The notes beneath the pieces were generated by a model. The model made no database searches. It was given only the letters and a program-made list of their open reading frames with translations, and was not told the origin of the DNA. The translations under genes were made by a program, and so were the position numbers. Positions 12,961 through 25,600 of a stretch of DNA of 64,000 nucleotides are shown piece by piece. Source of the DNA: Apoderus coryli (taxonomy: Eukaryota; Arthropoda; Insecta; Coleoptera; Attelabidae); the NCBI GenBank assembly GCA_911728435.2, contig OU452198.1:35803902-35867901 (forward strand), written 5' to 3'. The first letter of the stretch is position 1. The number at the start of each line of letters is the position of its first letter.

Positions 12961-13576
12961 GTCAGGTCAGAGCATGGCAGATGTAGCTATTAGCTACTTC
13001 AATTTTGTTATGAAGAGATTCTTCAATGTATCCTTCAGAAACAGTTGCCGACTTTCTTCCCCCATGCCTCTTTAAACTTGCAAATCGGCACCAGAGTCCA
13101 CCCAAATTGTCGCAGAGGATCGGTGAAAAGAATGCCATGTGTATTTTCCAGGATTTGGTAAATTTAAATATTTGGCAACAATTTACCAATCTGATGAATT
13201 CCTACCAGCAGCCTTTTCCGATTTGGTATTTAAAGAACAAACGGATTTTCGAAATATTTGGACTTAATGCAGAATATTTCCGTGTATGTCTCATTTATCA
13301 TAAACGATCTCGGCCTTTTAGTTTTATTGGCTGGAATACTAATTAAAACCTTTGACGAGACTTAATTAAAATTGACAACTGCTGTTTGGTACTTGTTATC
13401 AACATGTTCTTAGGCAGATTTGTTGTTGGCAACAAATTTTATACAGGGAATATAAAAAGTTTTATTTTTATTTTAAAATAATATAATTTTAACTATTTGA
13501 TAAAATAAGAACCTATACTTATGGTTTATTAACAATTTCAGAAAAAAATTAAGTAATTTTGTTTATATTGTTCTAG
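12961..13576. other. spacer before the Gas2-like exon, unidentified ORF
   Basis: A 106-codon plus-strand frame (13026-13346) and a 75-codon minus frame overlap here. Neither matches a family I know, and the plus frame does not align convincingly with a CH domain. The last 20 bp (polypyrimidine, then TTCTAG) form the acceptor for the exon at 13577. Confidence 0.35.
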
Positions 13577-13684
13577 GTACGAGACCTGGTTGCAAAGTGC
13601 ACCTGTCCTACACAATTCCCTATGATCAGAGTTTCAGAGGGAAAATACAGAATTGGTGATACTAAAGTGCTGATTTTCGTAAGG
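13577..13684 (+). CDS. pigs: Gas2-like exon: first half of GAS2 domain
   Basis: 36 codons, phase 0 at both ends. Acceptor TTCTAG, donor GTAAGT. Carries the paired cysteines CTC and the core [19 protein letters not shown]. Confidence 0.93.
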
Positions 13685-16600
13685 GTAAGTAACGTTCCTC
13701 AATTATTTATAACAAGGAGATTCATATAATATGTTATTCCGGACCAAGTTAGACAGAGTGGCCATCAGAAGAAACTCTCCAGATAGATTCAGTTGTTAGG
13801 TACTTAAATCAAGTAGCTCCGTCGCAGAACAAAATGTTAGAAAAAAAAATAGGCTCTGGATTCTGAATTTTGCTTATGCTCCAAATAGAAAATTGAACAT
13901 GAGCTTGAAAATGCGCTTCACGCAATGCTTAGACTGTTCGAAAGAGAAAGGGACACAAATATTTTCCCTCGTCGAAAGATTTTCTGCGGTAGATTTTGAA
14001 ATATCTGGGTAGATTGGAGCTAGCTTTCTAACACTAATTTCAGGATTTTCTTCAACTTCTAGTAAAATGAGTTCCTCATATACTTCCCTTAATTTAGCAG
14101 GTCTTCGAGTGGGGGGTTCTTAGTCTACTACTGATCTCATGCGTGTCTCAACCCCTGATCCAAAGAAATGAAAGTGCCTATTCGGAAATTTTGTGGCATA
14201 TCGTCCTGCCATTGCATGCATATGCATTACATTATATTTCGCTTTAAACTAAACACAAATAATTTTAAAAAATCAATGTCAAGTGACTACCTTTCAACAT
14301 AACCTAAATTTGCTCAAGCTCAAGGGAGTTTCTATTTGTTTTAATGTTGAGTTTTGCTTAAAATAATTCCGCTCAGTATTTCCAAAATTAGCTGATCAAC
14401 CATTTATTAATATCTAGTACATACTCTTCACCAATTGTATATAACTAGGGCTGTAATTCACGAAGAGAAAAATTACGAATCGCGCCGCAGGCGAGTGTCG
14501 GAATCGGAGTAAATAATAACCGTCGTTATATACGAGTAGAAGACGACTATTCGTAGTCTGACAAATACAAGAACTGTTTTATATTCAAAAATTTATAGAA
14601 GTGCCAATTTAACAAAATTTTGACAGAACTACAATGCAAGGTAACTATTAAATTATTTGACGCATGTACTAGTGAATCAGTGAGTGAAAAAAATATGATT
14701 CAAAAACAGTAATGTTGAAGTAATAATGAATATGTGTATAAGTCGTAAGCCTCTAGTCTCTAGGTAAAGCAAACAAGACTTATGCAACTTAAAATAGAAT
14801 ACGATATAGCCTACTCCTGTAAACGTGTTCCCATTGGTCCATTATTGGTACCTATTGAATACTGAAATAAAGGATGTCTCAAAATTAACGCAAGATTTGA
14901 ATTAAATAGAAAACACAGTTTTTAGTTTTACTGTGGAGCTCGTGGGTAAAAGGACGAAATAAAGTTACAACACTTTATGTAAAAGTCAGCAACGTTTCGA
15001 GGTTTAATTTCCTCTTTTTCAAGCTAGAAAAACAAGAATACACTATAAAACATGGCACTTCATTTTTTTTCTTTTATGCATCACAAAACTTAAATACGTA
15101 AATGTGTAGTACCTTGCTTTTCTTTTTAAAGTGTACAGATGTAAATTGTTAGCTGGTCAGTTCTAACGTTTAAAATTTTTAAAATTTGATTAAAATAAAT
15201 ATGGTCTAAAATATTGTTAAAAATTCGTTTGTACATAAAATAGAGAGCATATGATCAGTAAATAAAAACTATTAGGTATAACATAAAAAATTGTAAAAAA
15301 CACACGTGAAAGACAATACAGAATAAATACGAGGCGCACACATATACAATACACAGGAACAGTCACAATTACTTATTTAATAAATCAACATACAGGATAC
15401 TCAGGCCCTGAGTGTCAGTTCTCAATTTAACGGTGTCATGTGATTTGATCTGAAGCATTTCACTGACATTACGCCTTTTATAGTTCGAGTCCCTATCCAA
15501 AACCTTGACAGAGTCAAAACTAAAATGATGCCCATTCTCAGAATGGTGAATTGCCAAAGCTGTCTTTTCAGTTTTGTATTGATTGTGATTCTTACAGTCA
15601 TACTTTTGTTGGCTCACCCTAATACTCAAATATTGTTTGGTTTGGCCAACATAATATTTCCCACATTCACAAGGTACCTATTCCATATACTAAGTTTGAT
15701 TGTTTCCCGATCGGATCAGGATCTTTTAATCTTGTGTAAAATTGGTTTAAAGTATTTACATTGTGAAAGGCCAAATTTATATTCGAATCCCTAAGAATGT
15801 GTTGAACACTACACCTCAATGAAAGGGAACTTGACATATTTGCATGTCCGACTATTGTCCCTTGAACCTGTCAAAACAGTATTAGCATTCGCGGACATAT
15901 GTAAAGTAATACATCTGTTGATAAACGATTTGGATAGTTATTCTTCCTTAAGATGGTTTTGATTTTGTTTATCTTATCAACATGAAATCTCGAGTCGCTC
16001 AATTTACGGACTCTGTCGACAAGACCCCTAATTGTAGCCATTTTTTGGCTGGTAGAATGGTTAGAACAATAAATAATGTCCAACATAACTTAAAGTCTTG
16101 TTGCTTTATGTAACAAGCAATTCCTAAATAATTAATGATCCTGTCAGAACTAGAGGGTTTCTTGTACCAGTCAGTAGATAGGCTGCCATCTTCATTTCTG
16201 ACAACCAAGACGTCCAAAAAAGGTAACTTGTTATTAACTTCAAATTCCACAGTAAATTGTAGATTTTTGTGATAGGCATTAAAATATTGGACTATGTTAT
16301 CAGAAAAACATTTTGGAATAGCGAGTATTGTGTCATCAACATAAACTTTCATTGGTTGGGCATCAAAAGGCAAAGTATTAAGAACATGTTCCACTATATC
16401 ATTCAATTAAACCTCGAAACCTTGCTGACTTTTACATAAAGTGTTGTAACTGCTTTGATACTGACATTTGAACGGCTTGTTTTTGGACGACCAGTGTGTT
16501 TGGCGTCTCCAACGGATATGCTGTCTCCCGGAATTTTTCAATTAATCTTTTCACAGTTGACGAAGTTAAAATACTATTCCGACCATATTTTGTATGAAGT

Positions 16601-19600
16601 TTTCAAACTGTGACCGCCAAGGTTTCATTATTTTTGAAATATTGCTCAATAATGAAGACACGTTGTTGTGTATCGTGTAACGCTCCATTTTTACTAACCC
16701 TTAACTGTCAGCTGTCGGTTTTGTTTTTAGAGTTGGCGGCAAATTCAAATCTTGCGTTAATTTTGGGACCCCCTTTATAATTAGAAGGGTATATACCTAT
16801 AATGACAGTAGTTATTATTTATCCAACATGCCATTAATCGAGATACCATTAAACAGTCGAGTCGTGAAAAAATAAAATGATTTAATAAGATTTTTAAACA
16901 TTAATGACATCTTTGTAAATTTATGGGAGCAATCGTCCTTGCATTAACAAGCAACATGGCCTTTATACAAAATGCCATTATATCTAAGAAAACCATAATG
17001 GAAACAACATATCTACTTATTTAGTAAGGATAAATAAGCGGAATAATATCAGGTATCAATTTAACTCACTATTATTAATTTTGATAATTTCAATATTCAT
17101 TGAAATATCTTACATAGTATTTGTATACCTAATTGAATTGCTCATGTCGCTGCTGGATATCGAAATGTATTGATACTGTGGTTCAAAATAAATAAATAAA
17201 ACATTTGAAATTGTAGGTAGGTTACTTAGTTTCATTATATTTTCAAACATTTACGAGTCTGCTACATATCTCATCTCAAGTAATTTAATCAATATTTTGA
17301 ATGAGCATGCTACTCTTTCCAAGGATTTTTAAAGCAAAAGGCTATGCTGTCGTATTTCACAAACCCTAAAGCTTCGTATAGACCTGAACATTATGGCGCA
17401 CAACAATCAGAACCACGAGCCGAACGGCGAATAGAATATAAATAATAATGGATATTACTCGTGACGATTTTCATTGAATGAATTAAATAGCTACGGTCAA
17501 CTTTTAGTTATGAAGAACTACCAGAGAACACTTTGAAATGTTTTGTCATTGCCAGAAACATGTGACTTAATATTAACAAAATTTCAGCTAGAAAACCAGG
17601 AACATTTTCGAATAATTCATAAATTCCCCATCAATTGATGCACATTTTTTTTTGCAACTCAGTATAATAGATTGTGTTGCAATTAGAAATAAGTATATTA
17701 TCTCTTTACTTAGTGTACTAACTTGAGTTGTCATGACATTTAATTCAATTTTAAATAGATGAATGTTTTCGAAGAAACAAACTACATGTTTATTATTGTT
17801 TCATAAATGAAAATAGTTTGCTGCATCGATCAATGACAATCAATGTTAATAAGGGGTATAATTAATTTTGTTTGGGTTCTATTCAAACAGAGTAGTACAT
17901 AAATTATGCATTGGCGTGTCAATTTGTTGTAGAGATAACGTTTTGTATTAGACCTGTTGTTAACTATGCGCTGACATGCTTTGAAAGAAGCTGTGGTGTT
18001 TGCTTTTGCTATACAGTTAGAGATCTAAAGACTTTTCACAATCTTCATGATCTGGTCAGTTTTTGGGAAAGGATTATGTGTAACCAGTTACATGATAATG
18101 AATATCGTATTTGGCCCCCTAAAGTCTGGTTATACTAAAAAGTGTGGTTAATGATATTTAGACGACATGGGATAAATCGGAACATTCCTTTTACAGTATG
18201 GTTTTTGATATCCTGACGCGCAAAGTGAAGCGTCTGTACAGTACAGAGCGCGAAGTGCCGGCGCTGCTCTATAATGATAATAATAATACTGTCACTCGTG
18301 GCTTTGTTTATCAGTACGCTGCGTCGCATCAGACAAATCCCAGTGTGATGCAACCTTAAAACGGTCAGGTGCACTTGAATACTAATAATCATTATTAGTA
18401 ACTATGCGTCGAACACCTATGGTGTTATTGGGAATTCGGTATTACTTTTCTGCACATTCAACATCTTAACCCTTCGTTTCATAGCGTTGCATATTTGCAA
18501 CATATTTATTTCTATTCTATTATAATTCAATGGAATTGAAATATAATTCCCTGTTTCATGTTGTTGTAACTTTGCAACAGTTCGTTCATCTATGTCGTTG
18601 AATACTTTGCCGTTAGATGGCTGTCTATATCACAACTTTTAACAGAAAATCAGGTAGACGTGTGACAGCCATTGTTGTGAGTGTACCGGGTATAAGAAAA
18701 CTTGCGTTTATTTGTTTTTCTTGGGTAGAAAAGTAAAATATTGTTGCCAATGACTAATAAATACTAAATACTATGTATTTAATATATAGAATCAATAGTT
18801 TGTTGTCCTACTAACAGTATTTGTAAATGCATCTTATGAAAAAATGTGTTGCACATTTGCAACATTATGAGTATAATGTCTATGATATAACCACACGGTA
18901 ACTTTCAAATTGGAAATGTATGCGTGCTCTTACTGATGAAGAGTTACTGCAAATTATTGAAAATTTCACTCAAAGTGAAGACGAACTTGAATTTTCGGAT
19001 TCTGAAAGTATTGATGATTCTGAAACTAACCACTTTCCTGAACGAAATGGTCAAAATGATGTGGAAGTGGAATATGAAGAACCACCTATATCAGAAGTTG
19101 ATAATGATCTACCCGCGGAAAGCATTTTCGATGACAACCGACCCTCCTGTAGCCATTCAACAGAAAAATATCAACAATTTGGAAGCGCTGCTCAACAAAA
19201 ACTAGGTTCAACAAAGATTCCCAATAGAATAATTTGGAAAAAACAGCATCTAGGTATTGATCAAAATGCTCTTACCTTTAGAAGTCACTGTAATATTTCG
19301 AAGGCTGTGTTGGACTTGGAGACACCATATAATTATTTCAAATATTTTTTCACTGATGAGTTAATAAAACACATTTCAGACGAAAGCAATTTGTACAGTA
19401 CGCAAAGAAAAACAAATAAACCAAAAAATGTTTCTTCAAGAGATATCGAAATATTATTGGGCATTTGTCTATATATGTCGGTAGCCACATTGCGACGAAC
19501 TAGAGCATATTGGAGACATGATATTGGAGTAGAAAATATTAGAAATACAATGAGCATTAACGATTTTGAGTCCATGAAATCTAATCTGCATTTCAATGGT

Positions 19601-22600
19601 AATGATAAAATGCTCGAGCGTAACCACGAACATTTCGATAGTCTACATAAAATACGTCCAGTTATCAACGGGTTATCTCAAAGATTTTCGCTGGTGCCTA
19701 TGGAACACAAACTTTCAGTTGTTGAGCAGATTTGCGCTTCTAAAGCTCGCCATCATCTAAAGCAATATAATCCCATGCAGCCTCATAATTGGGGCTTCAA
19801 GTTATTCATGCTTTGTGGCACTGATGGATTTTCCTACGCATTTGAAGTATATCAAGGGTCCAACAATTTTTTTGCAAAACTACTCGACAATGAGCCTAAT
19901 TTAGGATCAAGTGCCAATATAGTTTTAAGACTTGCTCGTGGGGTACCAACAAATGTCAACCATCAGCTATACTGTGATAATTACTATAATTCGATACCAT
20001 TATTTGTACATATGGCTCAACAAGAAATCATATGTTAGGAACTATAAGAAAAAATAGAATTCCAAATAATAAACTAATGGATGAGAAGGACTACAAAAAA
20101 AAAGCCTCGCGGAACTTCTTAAGAGTATGTCGCTACAGTTGATGCTGTAAACCTTAGTTTAGTTGCTTGGAAAGACAACAAAATAGTAAACATGTTGTCT
20201 ACATGTGCCAAAAAAACCACCTAAAAGGTGAACTGACAGTTAAGCGCCGTAAAGGTTCTGCAACTCACATCCCCAAGAATGTACGAATGGATCAAAGCTC
20301 ACATTGGATTCAATATGACGATCAGCGACAGAGGTGCAAGCTGCCTCAATGTAAAGGTTATACCCATTTCAAATGTGAAAAGCGTGCAGTTCATTTATGT
20401 TTGACAAAAGAGAAAAATTGTTTTAAAGTATTTCATACATGATTGTTATTCAATAATATATGTATCCATATTTCATGACGTTGCATATTTACAACAATAT
20501 GTTTTTCATAAATAAAACGATTTTTTTAATTATTTTTCCTATAATCTGAGTTGCATCATTGATCTAAAAATATTTTTTTCAATAAAATTTAAAAAATCAT
20601 GAAGCGAAGAAAAGTAATACCGAATTCCCAATGGGTCGATTTCATCCAAAAATAATACGTATACGAAATTTCAAGTCGATAATTTAATCCGTTCGAAAGA
20701 TATCACTGGAAAGATACACATGCATTTGTTTGCTAGAATTATGGTTTTCGTCATTTTGCGACCTTTTGAATCGATTGAGCTAATAAAAAATGTCAAAAAA
20801 TTACAATTCGCTCTGTATATTGAAGATACCTCAATAAAAAGTACTTGATTTGTCATTTGGTCTCATGTGATTTAAGGAACTTTAAGTATAAATTGAAAAC
20901 TATGAGAATCAATTTTAGGACGCCCAGTATAAGAGTGTAATGAACCAGGTAGTTAACATGGCAATAAAACCTCTAAATATAACAGAAAAATTGTTTGTAC
21001 TCTCCTGATAATTGACGAAAGTATTGTATCTTTATATTGATAAACAAAAGTTGCTTAAGAGTTTGTTTGAACATTTCATAATATTTTACAAGTAGATAAT
21101 AAGGAAGAAAGGATGTTGGTTTTTAAAAATATGTGCTGGGTGTCCCAGAATTACGGGATGATTTGAATTTGCCACCATTTGTGCAGTTAAAGTTCTGGCA
21201 ACTCTAAAAAAACAATTTGACAGCTGACAATTTATGGTTAGTAAAAAAGGAGTGTTACACGATAGAACAACGTGTCTTTATAGTTCGCAAATTTCATACA
21301 AAATATGGTCTTAATCAACTGTGAAGGGATTAATTAACTCAGAGAAACTGGATCTTTTGGAGACACTAAACACACTGGTCGTCCGAAAACAAGCCGTTCA
21401 ACCGTCAATATCAAAGCAGTGCATGAGAGTCTTGCTGAAAATCCCGAAACATTAATTCGGCGTCATGGACAAGAATTGCAAATTTCATCAGCGTTTACTC
21501 ACTAAAGATCTGGGTCTCCATGCTAACAAAGTTCAGTTAACACAACAATTGAAGCCTAATGACCATACATAGCGAAGAGAGTCCGTTGAATGGATTTTTT
21601 TTTTCTAGCAAAGTTATCCCATGTGATTAAGCACATTTTCATCTTGATGGGTTTGTGAATCGACAAAACTGTCGCATTTGGGGTTCGGAAAGCCACTTTT
21701 CGGTGCGGATTTTGGGTTGGAGGCATCATTGGACCATACTTTTTTGAAAATGAGGCTGGACAAGCAGTGACTGGTACTGGTGCTTAATATCGCGACATGT
21801 TAACACAGTTCTTTGTGCCGGAATTGATGTGGCAATATGTGGTTTCAACAAGATGGTGCAATATGTCATACAGCCCATGAAATAATTCCAGGTCGTGTAG
21901 TTGTGACAATTTAAATAAGCGGGCCTAGAAAGAGATTTGATTAAAACCCTCAATCCAGGTGAACACCGATTGGTATTTAAAATTGTACACGGGTTCGACA
22001 ACAAACTTTACGAGCGGCCTTTACTTTTAGGTTTTAATTGATGAAAGTATAATCAAAGAACATCAAACTTTATTATACCTATTGTATTAAAATCAAAGCT
22101 AACTGACCTTTATGATACTTATATAGATACTGGATATTTTATAGATGTCACAGCTAACTTAACACACTTTATTTATATTAAAAAACACTCTCTAAATGAC
22201 TCTTTTGATTACTAAGATGCTTTCCCCAACTAGAAGGTTTACTTTAAATAAAAGCACATAGTATGGGGCTATAAAAACAACAATTTAATTATAAATAATT
22301 AAAAATGAATAACAGTTAAAAAATGTATACGTATAAATAGAAAGAATAGAACATTATAAGAAAATTAAAATATCTAAGGAAAGTAATTCTTAATCCAACA
22401 AACTGTACAACTGAAAAAGGTAAATTAATATAATTATGAAAAAATATATTAATTTCCACATAAAACTTTAATTATAATAATTGTAATCTGACAATTATAA
22501 CAGACTTTAGATTTCGACTATTCGAATTATCAGACAATTTACAAAAAAGAAGCAAACTTTACGTCGACTGATCGAGAAACTTTGAAACAACTTACTATTT

Positions 22601-25600
22601 CAGAAACTGCAATTCAGCTTGACTTTAATAAACTCAAAATAGTACTTTATGATACTTTGATACTTTACAAGAACTAGAAAAAAGTTCGTAAACTTTATAA
22701 AAACTGAGACCAAAGACCAAATTAATAACTAACATATCATAAACTTTATGAAACTGGAAAGTCTGAACTTTTGAAAAACTAGAACGGCTCTGACTTCTAA
22801 AAATACGAAGGCACCTTAAGTCACCTCACTTTAGGAATGAAATAGAGTAACCAATTAAAAAGATGCATTTTGAACGGAAATACACCCCGAAGACGTAACT
22901 GCTAGCTTATCGACTAGAAATATAATATAATTTAATTATTAACTTTTACTCAGTCTGTCATAATTATTGGTACTTATATTTACCTTATATTGGAGCCCTT
23001 TCAGCAGATTGTCAGTCATTACCATTTATAAAGTGAGATACAATATGACCATATAATGACTTCTTAATCGTTAGATAGTGCTGCTGGATCAAAAACCACA
23101 CATTTTTTCGCACCCTCTTTTGATTAACCATACTTATAGTTGTGGATAAAAACCATGATATCAAGCTCCAATTCATATCTATAATATAGATATTTCCAGA
23201 ATACTAAGAGTTTAATCCATTTAATCAAAATTATGCTTTCTAGAATATCCTTGGAAACCATAACATATGGTTTCGCTTTACATAATATTTGTGTTATATT
23301 ACGAAACCCATAAAATAATCATGACATTAAGACACTGCCTTGACTTAGTCCAAAAGGGTCCTTAGATAATAAATTTTATTATTTGAAACATGTACTAAAA
23401 CATTTACAATCTTTAAAATAATACACAGCAAAAGTATAGCATTTCTTAGAAAATGTATTTAAAATCGAGATAGTTTCGTTTACAAAAACTATTGAAAAAG
23501 ATAAAAATCATTAAATTCCACAGATCCAGTGGATTGGTAGATACTCTCTCGTTTCGGTGATCAGAATTGGCCCGCTTTATATTTCTTCTTATGGGGTTAT
23601 TTGAAGTCAAAGTCCACATCCACCCGTGCATTAAAAGAGGAAATTCAACGTTGCATCAACGAAATTCAAGCACATTTATGTAGAATTGTCATGGGAAATT
23701 TCGACAAAAGACTGCGTATGTGCCAGCAAAGTCGTGGAGGTTATTAGCCGGATGTGTTATTTCATAAATAACCCTATGCTATTTCCTTTATAATTTTTAT
23801 AAGAAAACAATATACTTACCTATACATACTTATTTATTTTTTATTCAGATTCTTCGCAATCACGTAATGGTCAGAGTCGGCGGTGGCTGGGACACATTGT
23901 CCCACTATTTGGACAAACACGATCCATGTCGCTGTCGCAGCCAGCACAGGAGTACACAAAGTGCACGATTGGTAAACAAACCGGGAGCAGCCGATTTGCA
24001 TGGATCACATGTCTACTATGAAAGGTGTGTGTTACTTACTTCCCCAACATTTTGTGTTAATAAATTTTTATTAGTATTATTAAACAAACGCATAGGTAAC
24101 TAATAATAATAATAATAAGAAATTCTTTATTCGCATAACATACACATTTAGTGCTTTGCATCGTCTACAAAATTTAAAATTTGAAAAATATCCATTGTAC
24201 ATTTTAACCACAAAACAAAAATCAAGAAACAAAACTACATTTATTTTATTTTAAAAACTCCTGTTTAGAGTATGGACAGGTCTCCATCAGCAGTGCTTTA
24301 ATAGCAATTTTAAATTTATTTAAATTTAATCTTCTCAATTCCCCAGGCAAGCAGTTGTAAAACATTATGGAATTGTTAATAAAACTGTTATGAGTAAGCG
24401 AGAGCCTATGCTGAGGTATCAATAAGTTATCGCCATGTCTTGTAGGATAAATATGTCTACCATTCACTGTCTGCATCAAATGTTGGTTATTTTTGATGTA
24501 AATCAGACACTGATATATGTAGAGCCCATAGATTCTAAGAATACGGTACTCTCTAAACAGAGGCCGACAATTATCTGTCTTTTTCTTCCTACCAATAATC
24601 CTCACTGCGCGCTTTTGCATCAAAAAAACTCTACTTACATCTGTTGAGTTTCCCCAAAGCAATAGACCATAAGAAATTCGCGACTGAACAAGTCCGAAAG
24701 AGGCAAAACGAGTTACCGACCGAGGCACACATTCCGATATCCTTCTCATCAAGAAGATAGTTGACGAGAGCTTACCATTCAGCTGCTGAACATGCTTCCT
24801 CCAAGACAGCTTCGAATTCAGGCATACACCAAGAAATTTAATGTGATGTATCGCATTCATATGTTTTAAAAATAATAGCATGCTTTGAGTCTTCTCCAGA
24901 TTGAGACTAAGACTATTATCCGAAAACCAGGACTGTAATTTATCAATTGTTCGTTCAGCCATGAACTGAAGATGTTCCAAATCAGTATCATGATCGAAGA
25001 CAACAGTGTCATCAGCATACTGAACAATGCTTAATTCAGGTATAATCAGCACATACAAAATAAAGAGCAGAGGACCGAGAGTAGATGCCTGTGGCACGCC
25101 CGCCGTTACCGATACCGATGACGACACAATGCCCCCATGTGCTACCACCTGGGTGCGCTCCGTCAAATATGTTTCTATTAAACGCCACGGGCTACTCCTA
25201 ATTCCATAGCAAGTCAGTTTATTCAGAAGAGCCTGGTGTGAAACACAATTAAAAGCCTTGGAGAGATCACAAAAAACCGCAGTAAGACCTTCGCCCGACT
25301 CAAAGGCATTGATAATACATTTTACGAGATTTGATGAAATACAAACTGTGTAGTCGAAAATAGGTTACACTTCTCTATAAACCTGGTGAGTCTGCCGGCA
25401 ACTGCCATTTCAATAACCTTTGAAAATATTGGTACAATTGAAATAGGTCTGTAATTATTGGAATCATTAATATCACCCTTTTTGTAGATTAGTATTACTT
25501 TATTTAATTTTACCTTCGACGGAAACGCTCCCCGAACAAAACATATATTTACTAATCGCGCAAGAGGGCAAACCAATCCGCTCCTTAAATCCTTCAAAAT

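Larger units (their letters stand above)
14871..16774 (-). mobile_element. Tc1/mariner-type element, interrupted by a Penelope-like element
   Basis: Inverted termini share CAAAATTAACGCAAGATTTGAATT (14879-14903 with its complement at 16743-16766). From 16692 down, the minus strand shows the start of a transposase (an ATGGAGCGTTACAC start, then frameshifted HTH and [18 protein letters not shown] sequence) up to about 16450, where the Penelope-like insert begins. The catalytic part is missing. The insert at 21147-23775 is the same family in the opposite orientation. Confidence 0.7.
18427..20632 (+). mobile_element. piggyBac-family transposon, full-length ends, dead transposase
   Basis: A perfect 24-bp inverted repeat bounds the element (18427-18450 and 20609-20632; outer part ATTGGGAATTCGG). 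Inside lies one broken piggyBac transposase on the plus strand and several copies of a GTTGCA-type palindrome near both ends. The canonical TTAA duplication is not seen: the left flank reads TTAT and the right reads AATGG, so either the target has decayed or the ends are defined slightly inside. It sits in the 10 kb Gas2-like intron. Confidence 0.85.

Noticed and set aside
13026..13346. 106-codon frame just upstream of the GAS2 exon, considered as the missing CH-domain exon
   Set aside because: SETVADFL and QDLV look vaguely like CH-domain text, but spacing, Trp/Cys positions and splice borders do not fit, and the overlapping minus strand is retroelement sequence.
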